Assembly: GCA_019309815.1 (NCBI GenBank)
Contig: JAFDFO010000002.1
Coordinates: 1-38,615 of the forward strand
Source of the DNA: Deltaproteobacteria bacterium
Lineage (GTDB): Bacteria; Desulfobacterota; Desulfobacteria; Desulfobacterales; C00003060
Direction of reading: 5' to 3'
DNA: 38,615 bases
Position 1 is the stretch's first letter, and the number at the start of each line of letters is the position of its first letter. The notes beneath the pieces were generated by a model. The model saw only the letters and a list, made by a program, of their open reading frames with translations, made no database searches and was not told the origin of the DNA. The position numbers and the translations under genes are program-made. This document shows positions 30,703 through 38,431 of the stretch, piece by piece.

Positions 30703-31602
30703 ATGGACTTATGGAGGCTGCACATATTCTGCAGGGTCGTTGAGCTAAGAAGCTTTTCTGGAGCAGCCAGGGCCGTATATCTTTCCCAGCCCACAGTGAG
30801 CAGCCACATCAAAGATCTGGAAAGTCACTTTGAATGTAAGCTTGTCGATCGGTTAGGCAGAGACGTTGTTCCGACCAAGGCGGGCAGTCTACTTTATGGT
30901 TATGCGACAAGAATGATTGCCCTAAAAGGGGAAGCGGAAAACGCTATGGCTGAGTTCCAGGGCAGGATTAAAGGGCGCCTAACCGTTGGTGGAAGCACCA
31001 TACCGGCGGGCTATATCCTTCCTCCTTTGTTAGGCAAATTTAGAGAACGCTACCCTGAAGTGGTGGTGACCCTGGTACAGGGCGATACGGAGAGAGTTGT
31101 CAGAGACACGCTGCAAGGGAATGTAGAACTCGGTATTGTAGGGGCCAAGGCGCAAGAAGTGCAGCTCATCCAGAAGAAGATCATAGATGATGAAATGTTT
31201 CTCGTGGTGCCTGGTAAACACAAATGGGCCGGTAGGCGCCATGTTGTGATGGACGAAGTTGTTAGTGAACCGTTCATCATGCGGGAACTGGGCTCCGGCA
31301 CTAGGAAGTCGATTGAGCAGGTGCTGGATAAGGCCGGCCATGCTCTTGGTGCCCTTAATGTCGTATCCGAGATGGGAAGCACAGAAGCAATTCGTCAAGG
31401 AATCAAGGCCGGGGTGGGCGTATCCATTCTATCTGAGTGCGCTGTCGCCGAAGAACTTACAGCCAAAACCCTCAAGAAGCTGAAAATCCAGGGACTTACA
31501 TTTAAGAGGGCTTTTTACTTGACGGTTCACAGACATCGGACTCAATCTCCTCTGTGTCGAACGTTCATTGACTTTCTTAATCGTCAGAAGGAAACCAAGT
31601 AA
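30703..31602 (+). CDS. LysR-family regulator resembling the selenium-metabolism-associated group
   Basis: 299 residues. The winged helix-turn-helix (about 1-60) reads MDLWRLHIFCRVVELRSFSG, AARAVYLSQPTVSSHIKDLE and CKLVDRLGRDVVPTKAGSLL. The effector domain includes GGSTIPAGYILPPLLGKFRE, a VELGIVGAKA segment, PFIMRELGSGTRKSIEQVL and SEMGSTEAIRQGIKAGVGVS. This combination (MDLW-L-IF, QPTVSSHIKDLE, GGSTIPAGYILP) is what I know from LysR proteins annotated as selenium metabolism-associated in deltaproteobacteria and clostridia. The ATG at 30703 gives the family start; an ATG 11 codons upstream is less likely. No selenophosphate synthetase or sel genes are in the window, so the target is unknown. 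It precedes nrdJ by 54 bp. Confidence 0.85.
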   Translation: MDLWRLHIFCRVVELRSFSGAARAVYLSQPTVSSHIKDLESHFECKLVDRLGRDVVPTKAGSLLYGYATRMIALKGEAENAMAEFQGRIKGRLTVGGSTIPAGYILPPLLGKFRERYPEVVVTLVQGDTERVVRDTLQGNVELGIVGAKAQEVQLIQKKIIDDEMFLVVPGKHKWAGRRHVVMDEVVSEPFIMRELGSGTRKSIEQVLDKAGHALGALNVVSEMGSTEAIRQGIKAGVGVSILSECAVAEELTAKTLKKLKIQGLTFKRAFYLTVHRHRTQSPLCRTFIDFLNRQKETK

Positions 31603-31656
31603 GGCTATGCGGTACAGCTAGTAGCCATTTGCAAGTAAAGAACAAGGAAAGGTCTC

Positions 31657-32859
31657 ATGGCAATATCTCTTTCACCAAATGCGTTGGTGGTTCTTGAACG
31701 GCGTTATCTGAAGAAAGACCGAAGTGGAAAAGTGGCGGAGACGCCAGAGCAGCTATTCAAAAGGGTTGCGCACAGTGTGGCCGCAGCTGACGAGAAATTC
31801 GATCCCGAGGGCGATATTGAGAGAACCGAAAAGGCTTTTTTCAAGTTAATGGCGGAGTCGGTTTTCCTTCCTAATTCCCCCACCCTGATGAATGCAGGCC
31901 GAAGACTGGGACAGCTGGCGGCCTGTTTTGTCCTTCCCGTTGAGGACTCAATTGACAGCATATTTGAAGCACTCAAACACACGGCCATGATTCATAAGAG
32001 CGGGGGAGGTACGGGTTTCTCCTTTTCTCGTGTGCGGCCGGAGAACGATCTCGTATCGTCTACGCAGAAGATATCGACTGGTCCCATTTCCTTTATGACC
32101 GTCTTTGATGTGGCCACCGAGACGGTAAAGCAGGGAGGAACCCGGCGAGGGGCCAACATGGGAATCCTCAGGGTGGACCATCCGGATATCGAGGCCTTCA
32201 TTCGAAGCAAGACCAATCACGCAAGACTGAACAACTTCAATATCTCGGTAGCTATTACCCAACCATTCATGAAAGCCCTCGCGTCCGGCAAAAACTACAA
32301 CCTGATCAATCCAAGAAACCACAAGGTATGGCAGAGCGGGGAGCCAGGCATCATTTTCTTGGATCATATCAACAGAGCCAACCCCACCCCTCAACTGGGT
32401 GAGATCGAGGCAACGAATCCTTGTGGTGAACAGCCGTTGCTGCCGTATGAATCTTGTAATCTCGGCTCGATCAATTTGTCTCAGATGATAACCGACGGCA
32501 AATTGAACAAGACGAAACTGAGACACAGCATTCACACTGCGGTTCACTTTCTTGACAATGTAATAGAAATAAACAAATACCCGCTGCCCGAAATCAAAAC
32601 TATTAGCAAAAAGACACGAAAGATCGGTCTGGGAGTCATGGTCTGGGAGTCATGGGATTTGCCGATATGCTTATCAAGCTCGGGATCCCTTATGATTCAA
32701 AGAGGGCTGTGCAGAAAGCTGAACAGGTCATGGGCTTTATGTTGCGCGAAGCTAGGAAGGCTTCAAGCGAACTGGCCAAGAAGAGGGGGAATTTTCCCGC
32801 CTACGAGGGAAGCATTTTTGACGATCCCAAGACGCCGCATATGCGTAATGCAACTGTAA
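31657..32859 (+). pseudogene. nrdJ: B12-dependent ribonucleotide reductase, 5' part (frame broken)
   Basis: Class II adenosylcobalamin-dependent ribonucleotide reductase. Residues 1-328 are normal: LSPNALVVLERRYLKKDRSG, PNSPTLMNAGRRLGQLAACF with the first redox cysteine, HKSGGGTGFSFSRVRPEND, TVKQGGTRRGANMGILRVDH, NNFNISVAITQPFM and the active-site N-x-C-x-E in ATNPCGEQPLLPYESCNLGS. After KIGLGVM the frame shifts because GGTCTGGGAGTCAT is present twice in tandem (32626-32653), and 72 unrelated residues follow to a stop at 32859. Deleting one copy restores KIGLGVMGFADML. AACAAGGAAAGG precedes the ATG. Whether the break is real or an assembly error cannot be decided here. The enzyme would make deoxynucleotides without oxygen dependence. 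Confidence 0.85.
32626..32653 (+). repeat. Perfect 14-bp tandem duplication that breaks nrdJ
   Basis: Two exact copies of GGTCTGGGAGTCAT side by side (32626-32639 and 32640-32653). Because 14 is not a multiple of three, it shifts the frame. The unit codes for the conserved GLGVM stretch in both possible phases, which shows that one copy is surplus. Confidence 0.95.
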
Positions 32860-33818
32860 CCACAGTTGCTCCCACAGGTACCATCAGTATCATCGCAGGA
32901 TGTTCCAGTGGCGTGGAACCCATCTTCGCAGTAGCTTATGAGCGCATGGTCCTTGATGGAGAGGCCCTCTCTGAGATGCACCCGCTCTTTGAAGAAGTGG
33001 CGAAGCAAAACGGTTTTTTCAACAAAGAACTGGCCGAGCAGGTTGCTGAAACCGGCTCCATACGGCAAATCAAAGGGATCCCTGGCAAGATCAAGCGTCT
33101 TTTTGTGACCGCTCATGATGTTGCACCCGAGTGGCATGTTCAAAGCCAAGCAGCTTTTCAGAAATATACGGATAACGCAGTGTCCAAAACCGTCAATTTC
33201 CCTCATGATGCTACACCAGAAGACGTAGAAAAGGTGTACAGGCTTGCCTACAAAACCGGATGCAAGGGTGTTACCATCTATCGTTATGGCAGCCGCGATC
33301 AGCAGGTACTCAATCTCGGCAGGCACCAGACGTCGGAAGATAGAGAAACAGGGTCCAAACCCGGCGAGTCAGGGATCGTGCCGCGGGTTCGCCCTATTCG
33401 GACTTCGGGTGTTACCGAGAGAATCAATACGGGTTGCGGTAAGCTCTATGTTACCATCAACGAAGACGAGAAAGGTATTTGTGAAGTATTTGCTCAGATG
33501 GGGAAGACCGGGGGGTGTGCCTCTTCTCAGATCGAGGCGGCCGGAAGGCTCATATCCCTGGCCTTGCGAAGTGGGGTTAAGGTGGAAGCCATTCTTAAGC
33601 AGATTAGCGGTATTCGCTGCCCCTCACCCATATGGCAGAATGGGAAAATGGTACTTTCCTGCCCGGATGGCATTACTCAGGTCATAAAGAACTACACCCA
33701 AATCAGCACCACTGACATGCCTGCTATGATGGGTGCCTGCCCTGACTGCGGCGGTGCATTGGAACACGAAGGTGGATGTCTGGTGTGTCGTTCCTGCGGG
33801 TTTTCTCGTTGCAGCTAG
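32652..33818 (+). pseudogene. nrdJ: B12-dependent ribonucleotide reductase, 3' part
   Basis: 388 residues from an ATG inside the second copy of the duplicated 14-mer. It carries the rest of the class II barrel (GFADMLIKLGIPYDSKRAV, RNATVTTVAPTGTISIIAGC, the SGVEPIFAVAYER segment, VSKTVNFPHDATPEDVEKVY, GCKGVTIYRYGSRDQQVL), then the TSCPD-type domain (NTGCGKLYVTINEDEKGICE, MGKTGGCASSQIEA) and a C-terminal zinc/redox tail CPDCGGALEHEGGCLVCRSC. Together with the 5' part it makes a complete enzyme of about 711 residues once one 14-mer copy is removed. An internal start with GGGAG only 3 bp upstream is too close for efficient initiation. Its TAG overlaps the stop of the convergent gene. Confidence 0.85.
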
Positions 33819-34534
33819 ATGTTGAACACAAACTTCCTCAAGTACATTGCCAGTACGCCGAACACTAACACACCCCCAACACCACTCAAGATCCATCGGA
33901 TAGTCTTAGTCGCCGATCCATTTTTCCTCGTGTCAAACATCGAATACCGGTTAAAGCGCCTCAACACAAAGTAAATGAAGGAGGCAAGAAAGAGCAGGTA
34001 GAAGGCAGCATCAAAAAGGTCAGGAACGCGTTGCTTGAATAGCAGGTTGATGGCACTCATGAAGCCATAAACAAAAGTGCCCGACAGGACGCATATGGAC
34101 AGATATTCATAACGGTCAGAGAATATGAAATTTACATTTCTGTATTCCTTCAAAATGTACCCAATTTCACCGATGACAACAAGAGCAAGCTCTTTCGCGT
34201 TGGGTGCTGTTATTTGGACACCAACTTCTGAACTTGCCTTATCCAGCCCAAAGCTGACCCAGATTCTCACGCTTGGCTCGCCGTAACCGGCAAACCCCAG
34301 CCTAACCCGCCTAATATCATCAGGAAACTGGTTTCGGCGGTATTCACTCATGCTGTTTAGACCCTCTTCGCCCCTGCTGTCCTGAATGACTATGCCGTAA
34401 TGGCGTTTCAGTTCATCAGGTTCTTGCCCGGTAATCTCACCCGCCTTTCTAACAATGTACCCTTCCAAATCCTCAAGTAGCGGCTTGGTAACATTACACG
34501 ATGGGATCACCTGAGTTGCCTTGTATGAAGTCAT
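33815..34534 (-). CDS. Hypothetical membrane protein (239 residues)
   Basis: No family recognised. The first 140 residues are soluble and mixed alpha/beta in look (RRVRLGFAGYGEPSVRIWVS, GVQITAPNAKELALVVIGEI). Three hydrophobic segments follow at about 147-168 (YLSICVLSGTFVYGFMSAIN), 178-196 (FDAAFYLLFLASFIYFVLRR) and 215-235 (WILSGVGGVLVFGVLAMYL). Most of the protein is therefore probably cytoplasmic with a C-terminal membrane anchor. The start ATG 34534 has a GGGGGG-rich leader. Its stop shares the CTAG at 33815-33818 with the nrdJ stop on the other strand. It stands alone, with a 366-bp spacer upstream; composition is somewhat AT-richer than its neighbours, so recent acquisition is possible. 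Confidence 0.6.
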   Translation of the reverse strand: MTSYKATQVIPSCNVTKPLLEDLEGYIVRKAGEITGQEPDELKRHYGIVIQDSRGEEGLNSMSEYRRNQFPDDIRRVRLGFAGYGEPSVRIWVSFGLDKASSEVGVQITAPNAKELALVVIGEIGYILKEYRNVNFIFSDRYEYLSICVLSGTFVYGFMSAINLLFKQRVPDLFDAAFYLLFLASFIYFVLRRFNRYSMFDTRKNGSATKTIRWILSGVGGVLVFGVLAMYLRKFVFNI

Positions 34535-34625
34535 GAGCCCCCCCGGTATTGGAAGAATCTAACTGCCAGAGAAATTAACAGAAAAAACCTTTCCCGTCAC
34601 GCCGTCGTTTAAGCTTCTCATCCTT

Positions 34626-34757
34626 TTATATCGTAAAATCTCCCTCGAGTGAACCCCAAAACACCCTTTTGGAACCCAAAAGACCGATTATGTGGCCCCC
34701 TGGGTCCGCACTCAATTCGGCGAACCCCCGGATCCCAATCCTCGCGTCTTCCAACAT
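34626..34757 (-). CDS. Possible 43-residue ORF or gene remnant
   Basis: A minus-strand frame starting MLEDARIGIRGFAELSADPG, then GHIIGLLGSKRVFWGSLEGD and ending FTI. The residue make-up (hydrophobic/charged alternation, few rare residues) looks coding, and the frame extends 13 codons upstream before a TGA. The ribosome site AAGAGGCAGC is acceptable. No family is recognised. It lies in the 366-bp spacer between the unknown membrane protein and DUF368; the remaining parts (34535-34625 and 34758-34900) hold nothing I can support. It may be the 3' end of a decayed gene. Confidence 0.25.
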   Translation of the reverse strand: MLEDARIGIRGFAELSADPGGHIIGLLGSKRVFWGSLEGDFTI

Positions 34758-34900
34758 GCTGCCTCTTATGAACTTCCTGACCAGGTCGGCTCGTATGTCT
34801 CACGTTCAGTTGCTGTGGGGGCGGCAGTCCTCAGGGAGAAGGCGTCAGCTATCCGTTCATTTTCATTACAGGCAGGAACAACATGCGATAAATATCTGCT

Positions 34901-35863
34901 TTATTCGTTCCCATGGGACAACCCTCTCTCATTGCCTTTTTCAGCCAAAAAATTTAGATACAGGACCAATAGAAAACCAACGACAACCAGGCAAAGAGCT
35001 GTCATTAATTCTATGTCCCAGTGAGACGGCAAGATATTGACCTGGGCCGCAGGGATTATGTTTCCATGAGTGTCTTTCATGCTCTCCACGGTCTCTTTCC
35101 AGGGCCAGACCTTCCTCAGTGAACCGAACATTAGCCCGGTCAAAAGGGCTATGGTAATATCGTGGTATCTATTGAAAAGCCAGTTAAGTAGACGAACGAA
35201 TGTCACTAATCCTATGCCTGCTCCGGCGGCCACCAGTACAAGGGTTAGAATATCTCTATTAATTACCGCTTCCAAGACATAATGATATTTCCCTAAGAGG
35301 ACGAGGATAAACGCCCCGGATATTCCGGGCAGGATCATGGCACATATGGCAATGGCGCCGCTCATGAACAAGAAACATGCTGTATCCGGCGTCTTTGCCG
35401 GGACCATCCCGACCAGAAGATATGTGCATAAAGTCCCCAATGCTATCCATACAGAGATGGATGGGGTCCATTCATTAAGATGCTTGCTCACGGTGATCAG
35501 GGAAGCAACGATCAGGCCAAAGAAAAAAGACCAAATGAGTACCGGCTGGTTTTGAAGAAGCCAGGCCAAAATCCCGGCCAGCGTCACGATGGCCACGGAT
35601 ATTCCAAGCCCGATTGCCATGAGAAACTTCCAGGACGCATGATCCATGGCATCCTTTACTCTTAAAGAGAACAGCAGTTTCACAAAGGTCAGATCAAACG
35701 ATTTGATGGACTTGATCAGTTCCTCATAGATTCCTAGAATGAATGCCATGGTGCCGCCTGACACCCCAGGGACCACATCAGCAGCACCCATGCAAAATCC
35801 CTTCATGGTCAATCCGATATAGGCCGTGAAGGTGCGATCATTACGGATCGGACTATTCATCAT
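34901..35863 (-). CDS. DUF368 membrane protein (PopT-type undecaprenyl phosphate translocase)
   Basis: 320 residues with about eight membrane helices. The family signature is near the start: MKGFCMGAADVVPGVSGGTM and FILGIYEELIKSIKSF; a second copy of the pattern appears mid-protein (CAMILPGISGAFILVLLGKY), consistent with an inverted internal repeat. GLMFGSLRKVWPWKETVES follows. DUF368 proteins were recently linked to undecaprenyl phosphate recycling across the inner membrane (PopT) in other bacteria; the role here is by family. Start taken as ATG 35863 (MMNSPIRND); a GTG seven codons upstream is equally open and neither has a strong ribosome site. It lies 103 bp after pcm on the same strand. 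Confidence 0.85.
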   Translation of the reverse strand: MMNSPIRNDRTFTAYIGLTMKGFCMGAADVVPGVSGGTMAFILGIYEELIKSIKSFDLTFVKLLFSLRVKDAMDHASWKFLMAIGLGISVAIVTLAGILAWLLQNQPVLIWSFFFGLIVASLITVSKHLNEWTPSISVWIALGTLCTYLLVGMVPAKTPDTACFLFMSGAIAICAMILPGISGAFILVLLGKYHYVLEAVINRDILTLVLVAAGAGIGLVTFVRLLNWLFNRYHDITIALLTGLMFGSLRKVWPWKETVESMKDTHGNIIPAAQVNILPSHWDIELMTALCLVVVGFLLVLYLNFLAEKGNERGLSHGNE

Positions 35864-35966
35864 AGCTTTAATTTCTCGCCGCACAATGGTAGGTAGTGCT
35901 TACCCTGGTTCCGTAAGGAGTTTCTGCCCAGCGTAGAACCCGGTCATAGAGTCTTCGTACCACGGC

Positions 35967-36611
35967 CTATTCTGCCTTCCAGCCGTGTTCTCCGATAAGC
36001 TTCACGAACCGGCACCCACCCAGGTCGGTCGTGTGGGCGCCACCTTGGTTTCTTCGGATCTTGAGGAGTGTTTGAGATAATCTGTCACCTACCGGGATTA
36101 CCATACGACCACCTACAGTCAGCTGTTGCACAAGCTTGTCAGGCACATCCGGGCCCCCGGCCGTCACAATGATCGCCTCAAAGGGACTCTCACTCGGCCA
36201 GCCAAGTGTGCCGTCAGAACATTTCACAATGACGTTGTGGTATCCAAGTTGATCAAGGAGCTTGCGAGACCCGACAAATAGCTCCATCACCCGTTCGATC
36301 GAATAGACCCGAAAAGCAAGCTCGGCGAGTATGGCTGTTTGGTAACCCGAGCCGGTTCCTATCTCAAGGACACGATCATCCGGGGTCACTTCAAGGGCTT
36401 GGGTCATCTCCGCCACAATATACGGCTGGGAGATGGTCTGACCTTCGCCAATAGGGAGGGGGAAATCTCCATAGGCCTGATCCTGCAAGGCTTCGCCTAC
36501 AAAAAGATGGCGGGGAACCTTGCGCATGGCCTCAAGGACCCGGTGGTCGTGGATACCACGGGCCTCGATCTGCGTCGTCACCATCTTTTCCCGTAGACGC
36601 CTAAACTTCAT
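35967..36611 (-). CDS. pcm: Protein-L-isoaspartate O-methyltransferase
   Basis: Repairs isoaspartyl damage in proteins by methylation. 214 residues. Visible: MVTTQIEARGIHDHRVLEAM (N-terminal helix), VPRHLFVGEALQDQAYGDFP, LPIGEGQTISQPYIVAEMTQ (substrate loop), the S-adenosylmethionine motif VLEIGTGSGYQTAILAEL, YSIERVMEL, GTLGWPSESPFEAIIVTAGG and GGRMVIPVGDRLSQTLLKI. The ATG at 36611 begins MKFRRLREKMV; no strong Shine-Dalgarno site. In many bacteria pcm follows surE; here the upstream neighbour on the same strand is a nitroreductase, with a 101-bp gap. Length and motifs are standard. Confidence 0.95.
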   Translation of the reverse strand: MKFRRLREKMVTTQIEARGIHDHRVLEAMRKVPRHLFVGEALQDQAYGDFPLPIGEGQTISQPYIVAEMTQALEVTPDDRVLEIGTGSGYQTAILAELAFRVYSIERVMELFVGSRKLLDQLGYHNVIVKCSDGTLGWPSESPFEAIIVTAGGPDVPDKLVQQLTVGGRMVIPVGDRLSQTLLKIRRNQGGAHTTDLGGCRFVKLIGEHGWKAE

Positions 36612-36712
36612 AGCAGTTCAACAGGACTCCGGGGCTGGACGGCCCAATTTGAATCCACAGGAAAGACCAAAGCGAAATTGGACAGCTTCAACAGGGATGC
36701 AGTGCCTCCATT

Positions 36713-37282
36713 TCAGAATCCTTCAAAGACTATCCGGTTTGGTTTGCGTTTGGGGGCAGGCGGTGATTGATCCGGGTACCCCATGGGAATGACTGCCACG
36801 AGTGTTTTGTCGTGGATGTTTAAGAACTCGTTGATCTGGTCGGCCACATGGAGTGGACCTGTCATCCAACAGGCGCCCAATCCCTCAGCATGGGCAGCGA
36901 GCAAAAGATTCTGAATGGCTGCGGCCACAGTCTGCACGCTTGTTTCCGATATTTCCTTGCAGGGCTCGTAATAGGCAAACACAAGGACCGGAGCCCCACC
37001 CAGTTTCGCGAAGAATTTCTTGGTGGCTTCAACGACCGGCGGCTTTTCCGCAAATACCTCTTTGAGGATCGGCTCCACATAATCATAACTCTTGCTTGCC
37101 AACCTGACAAGGGCTTCCCTCTGCTTCCCGGTAATCACCAAGAAGTACCAGTTTTGTCTGTTCATGCCGGAGGGCGCCCAAATTGCCATTTCAAGGATCC
37201 TGTCCAACACCACCTTTGGTACAGGATCTGGTTTGAATTTGCGAACGCTCCTGCGGCCCTTGATCGCTTCGTGTAGCTCCAC
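36713..37282 (-). CDS. Nitroreductase family flavoprotein (second copy in window)
   Basis: 189 residues when started at GTG 37282, which follows GGAAAGGAGAG and gives MELHEAIKGRRSVRKFKPDP, the family N-terminus; a longer frame to 37369 adds 29 residues with no family character. Motifs: RRSVRKF (FMN phosphate), MAIWAPSGMNRQNWYFLVIT, AAIQNLLLAAHAEGLGACWM, and VIPMGYPDQSPPAPKRKP. It differs from the copy at 10596 in its loop between the two halves and in the C-terminal residues, so they are distant paralogues. Substrate unknown. Confidence 0.88.
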   Translation of the reverse strand: MELHEAIKGRRSVRKFKPDPVPKVVLDRILEMAIWAPSGMNRQNWYFLVITGKQREALVRLASKSYDYVEPILKEVFAEKPPVVEATKKFFAKLGGAPVLVFAYYEPCKEISETSVQTVAAAIQNLLLAAHAEGLGACWMTGPLHVADQINEFLNIHDKTLVAVIPMGYPDQSPPAPKRKPNRIVFEGF

Positions 37283-37502
37283 AAGTCTCTCCTTTCCGAA
37301 GTGCCGAAAATTTCTATCAGAATAGGTAGTTGGAGTCAAGGGGAGGGGTGTTTCGGGTTTACGTGGCACGAGGGTTATGGTAAATTCATCTTACTCTGTT
37401 AAACTTGTTATTTCGGCCAATCCAGGTTAGTTCCTTGGTTCTAGAATTCGTGTTTTTTCTGGCAGAAAACAGCTTTGTGCCCAAAAAGCTACATGAGAAT
37501 CA

Positions 37503-37565
37503 GAATGTCGAACAAGGGATTAAGAAGGAAAAACCTCGACATTCGGAATTCCTTGTTCATTATCC
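37503..37565. repeat. Heptamer-type inverted repeat upstream of the 267-aa gene
   Basis: GAATGTCGA (37503-37511) pairs with TCGACATTC (37536-37544), and GAACAAGG (37510-37517) with CCTTGTTC (37551-37558). Read as 7-mers the left side is AATGTCG, AACAAGG, GATTAAG, AAGGAAA, and the right side on the minus strand GGATAAT, GAACAAG, GAATTCC, GAATGTC. It lies 45 bp before the next ATG. Confidence 0.65.
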
Positions 37566-37609
37566 TACATTCTTGTCTGGTTCCGGCTTGTCCGGGTTAG
37601 GGGGTCGAC

Positions 37610-38413
37610 ATGTCACTAAAAGAGAACCTGAGAAAAAAGATTTTGATAGATGATCTTGCCAGGGCCGTATTGCGGTCGATGGGCCCCTCGGGCGGGCCCC
37701 GGAAAATCGATAAGGAGAATATGCGAAAGCTCCTTTCGTTTACCTCTTTTGTACCGGAGAAACGGAGAGACCTGGAGCTCTATTTTAGCGAGCTTGAATC
37801 TGGCCTCGGCGAGGTCATGTGCCTTGATAACGAGCTTCCGTTATACAGCAACACCAACCTTGAGGATGTGGCCTTGCGCAGAAGCCCGGAATTGAAAGAG
37901 ATGATCAGCATAAGAAACGTGATCAAGATCCTGAATGTAAAAGATATCCTTTTGTGCAACGGAAGAGACGCAGTGCAATATGTCCAAAACCAGGCGATAG
38001 AATTGCTTGATCTCAGCTTCGATGAAAAGGACATCGATGACATGGCTGAAGAAGGAATTGATGCTCTCGTAAAGGCAGACTCCGATGGAGCCCTGGAAAT
38101 CCTCGACCTATTTGTTGAACTTCTGGGCTACAGAGCTATCCCGGCCGCCGTATTAGTGAATGACTACGTGATGTTCGGCGCCCACCATGATGTAGAAGGA
38201 GGAAGGGAGTTCTTTGGCCCAATCATCATGTACAACGATAAGACGAACATACTTAGGCTTATCAAAGATCCCATATCCGTGGATGATCCTATTGCAAACA
38301 TCAAGATCCCCGGAATCGCCATGGGTGAATCAGAGCCGGACGCAGAAGGCTTCGAAGTCTTCAAGTTCCTGAAAGACGCAGCTCTGAAAAAAGAGCCTCG
38401 GACACTGCATTGA
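37610..38413 (+). CDS. Conserved-looking hypothetical protein (267 residues)
   Basis: No family recognised with confidence. The soluble acidic protein opens MSLKENLRKKILIDDLARAV and LRSMGPSGGPRKIDKENMRK, and has FVPEKRRDLELYFSELESGL, RNVIKILNVKDILLCNGRDA and VEGGREFFGPIIMYNDKTNI further on. No signal peptide, membrane helix, Cys cluster or nucleotide-binding loop is visible. The ribosome site TTAGGGGGTCG precedes the ATG. I believe proteins of this type occur beside YkgJ-like cysteine-rich genes in deltaproteobacteria, and the next frame fits that, but this is from memory only. The two genes are 18 bp apart and likely cotranscribed. Confidence 0.75.
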   Translation: MSLKENLRKKILIDDLARAVLRSMGPSGGPRKIDKENMRKLLSFTSFVPEKRRDLELYFSELESGLGEVMCLDNELPLYSNTNLEDVALRRSPELKEMISIRNVIKILNVKDILLCNGRDAVQYVQNQAIELLDLSFDEKDIDDMAEEGIDALVKADSDGALEILDLFVELLGYRAIPAAVLVNDYVMFGAHHDVEGGREFFGPIIMYNDKTNILRLIKDPISVDDPIANIKIPGIAMGESEPDAEGFEVFKFLKDAALKKEPRTLH

Positions 38414-38431
38414 GACCGTGCCTATTTGCAG

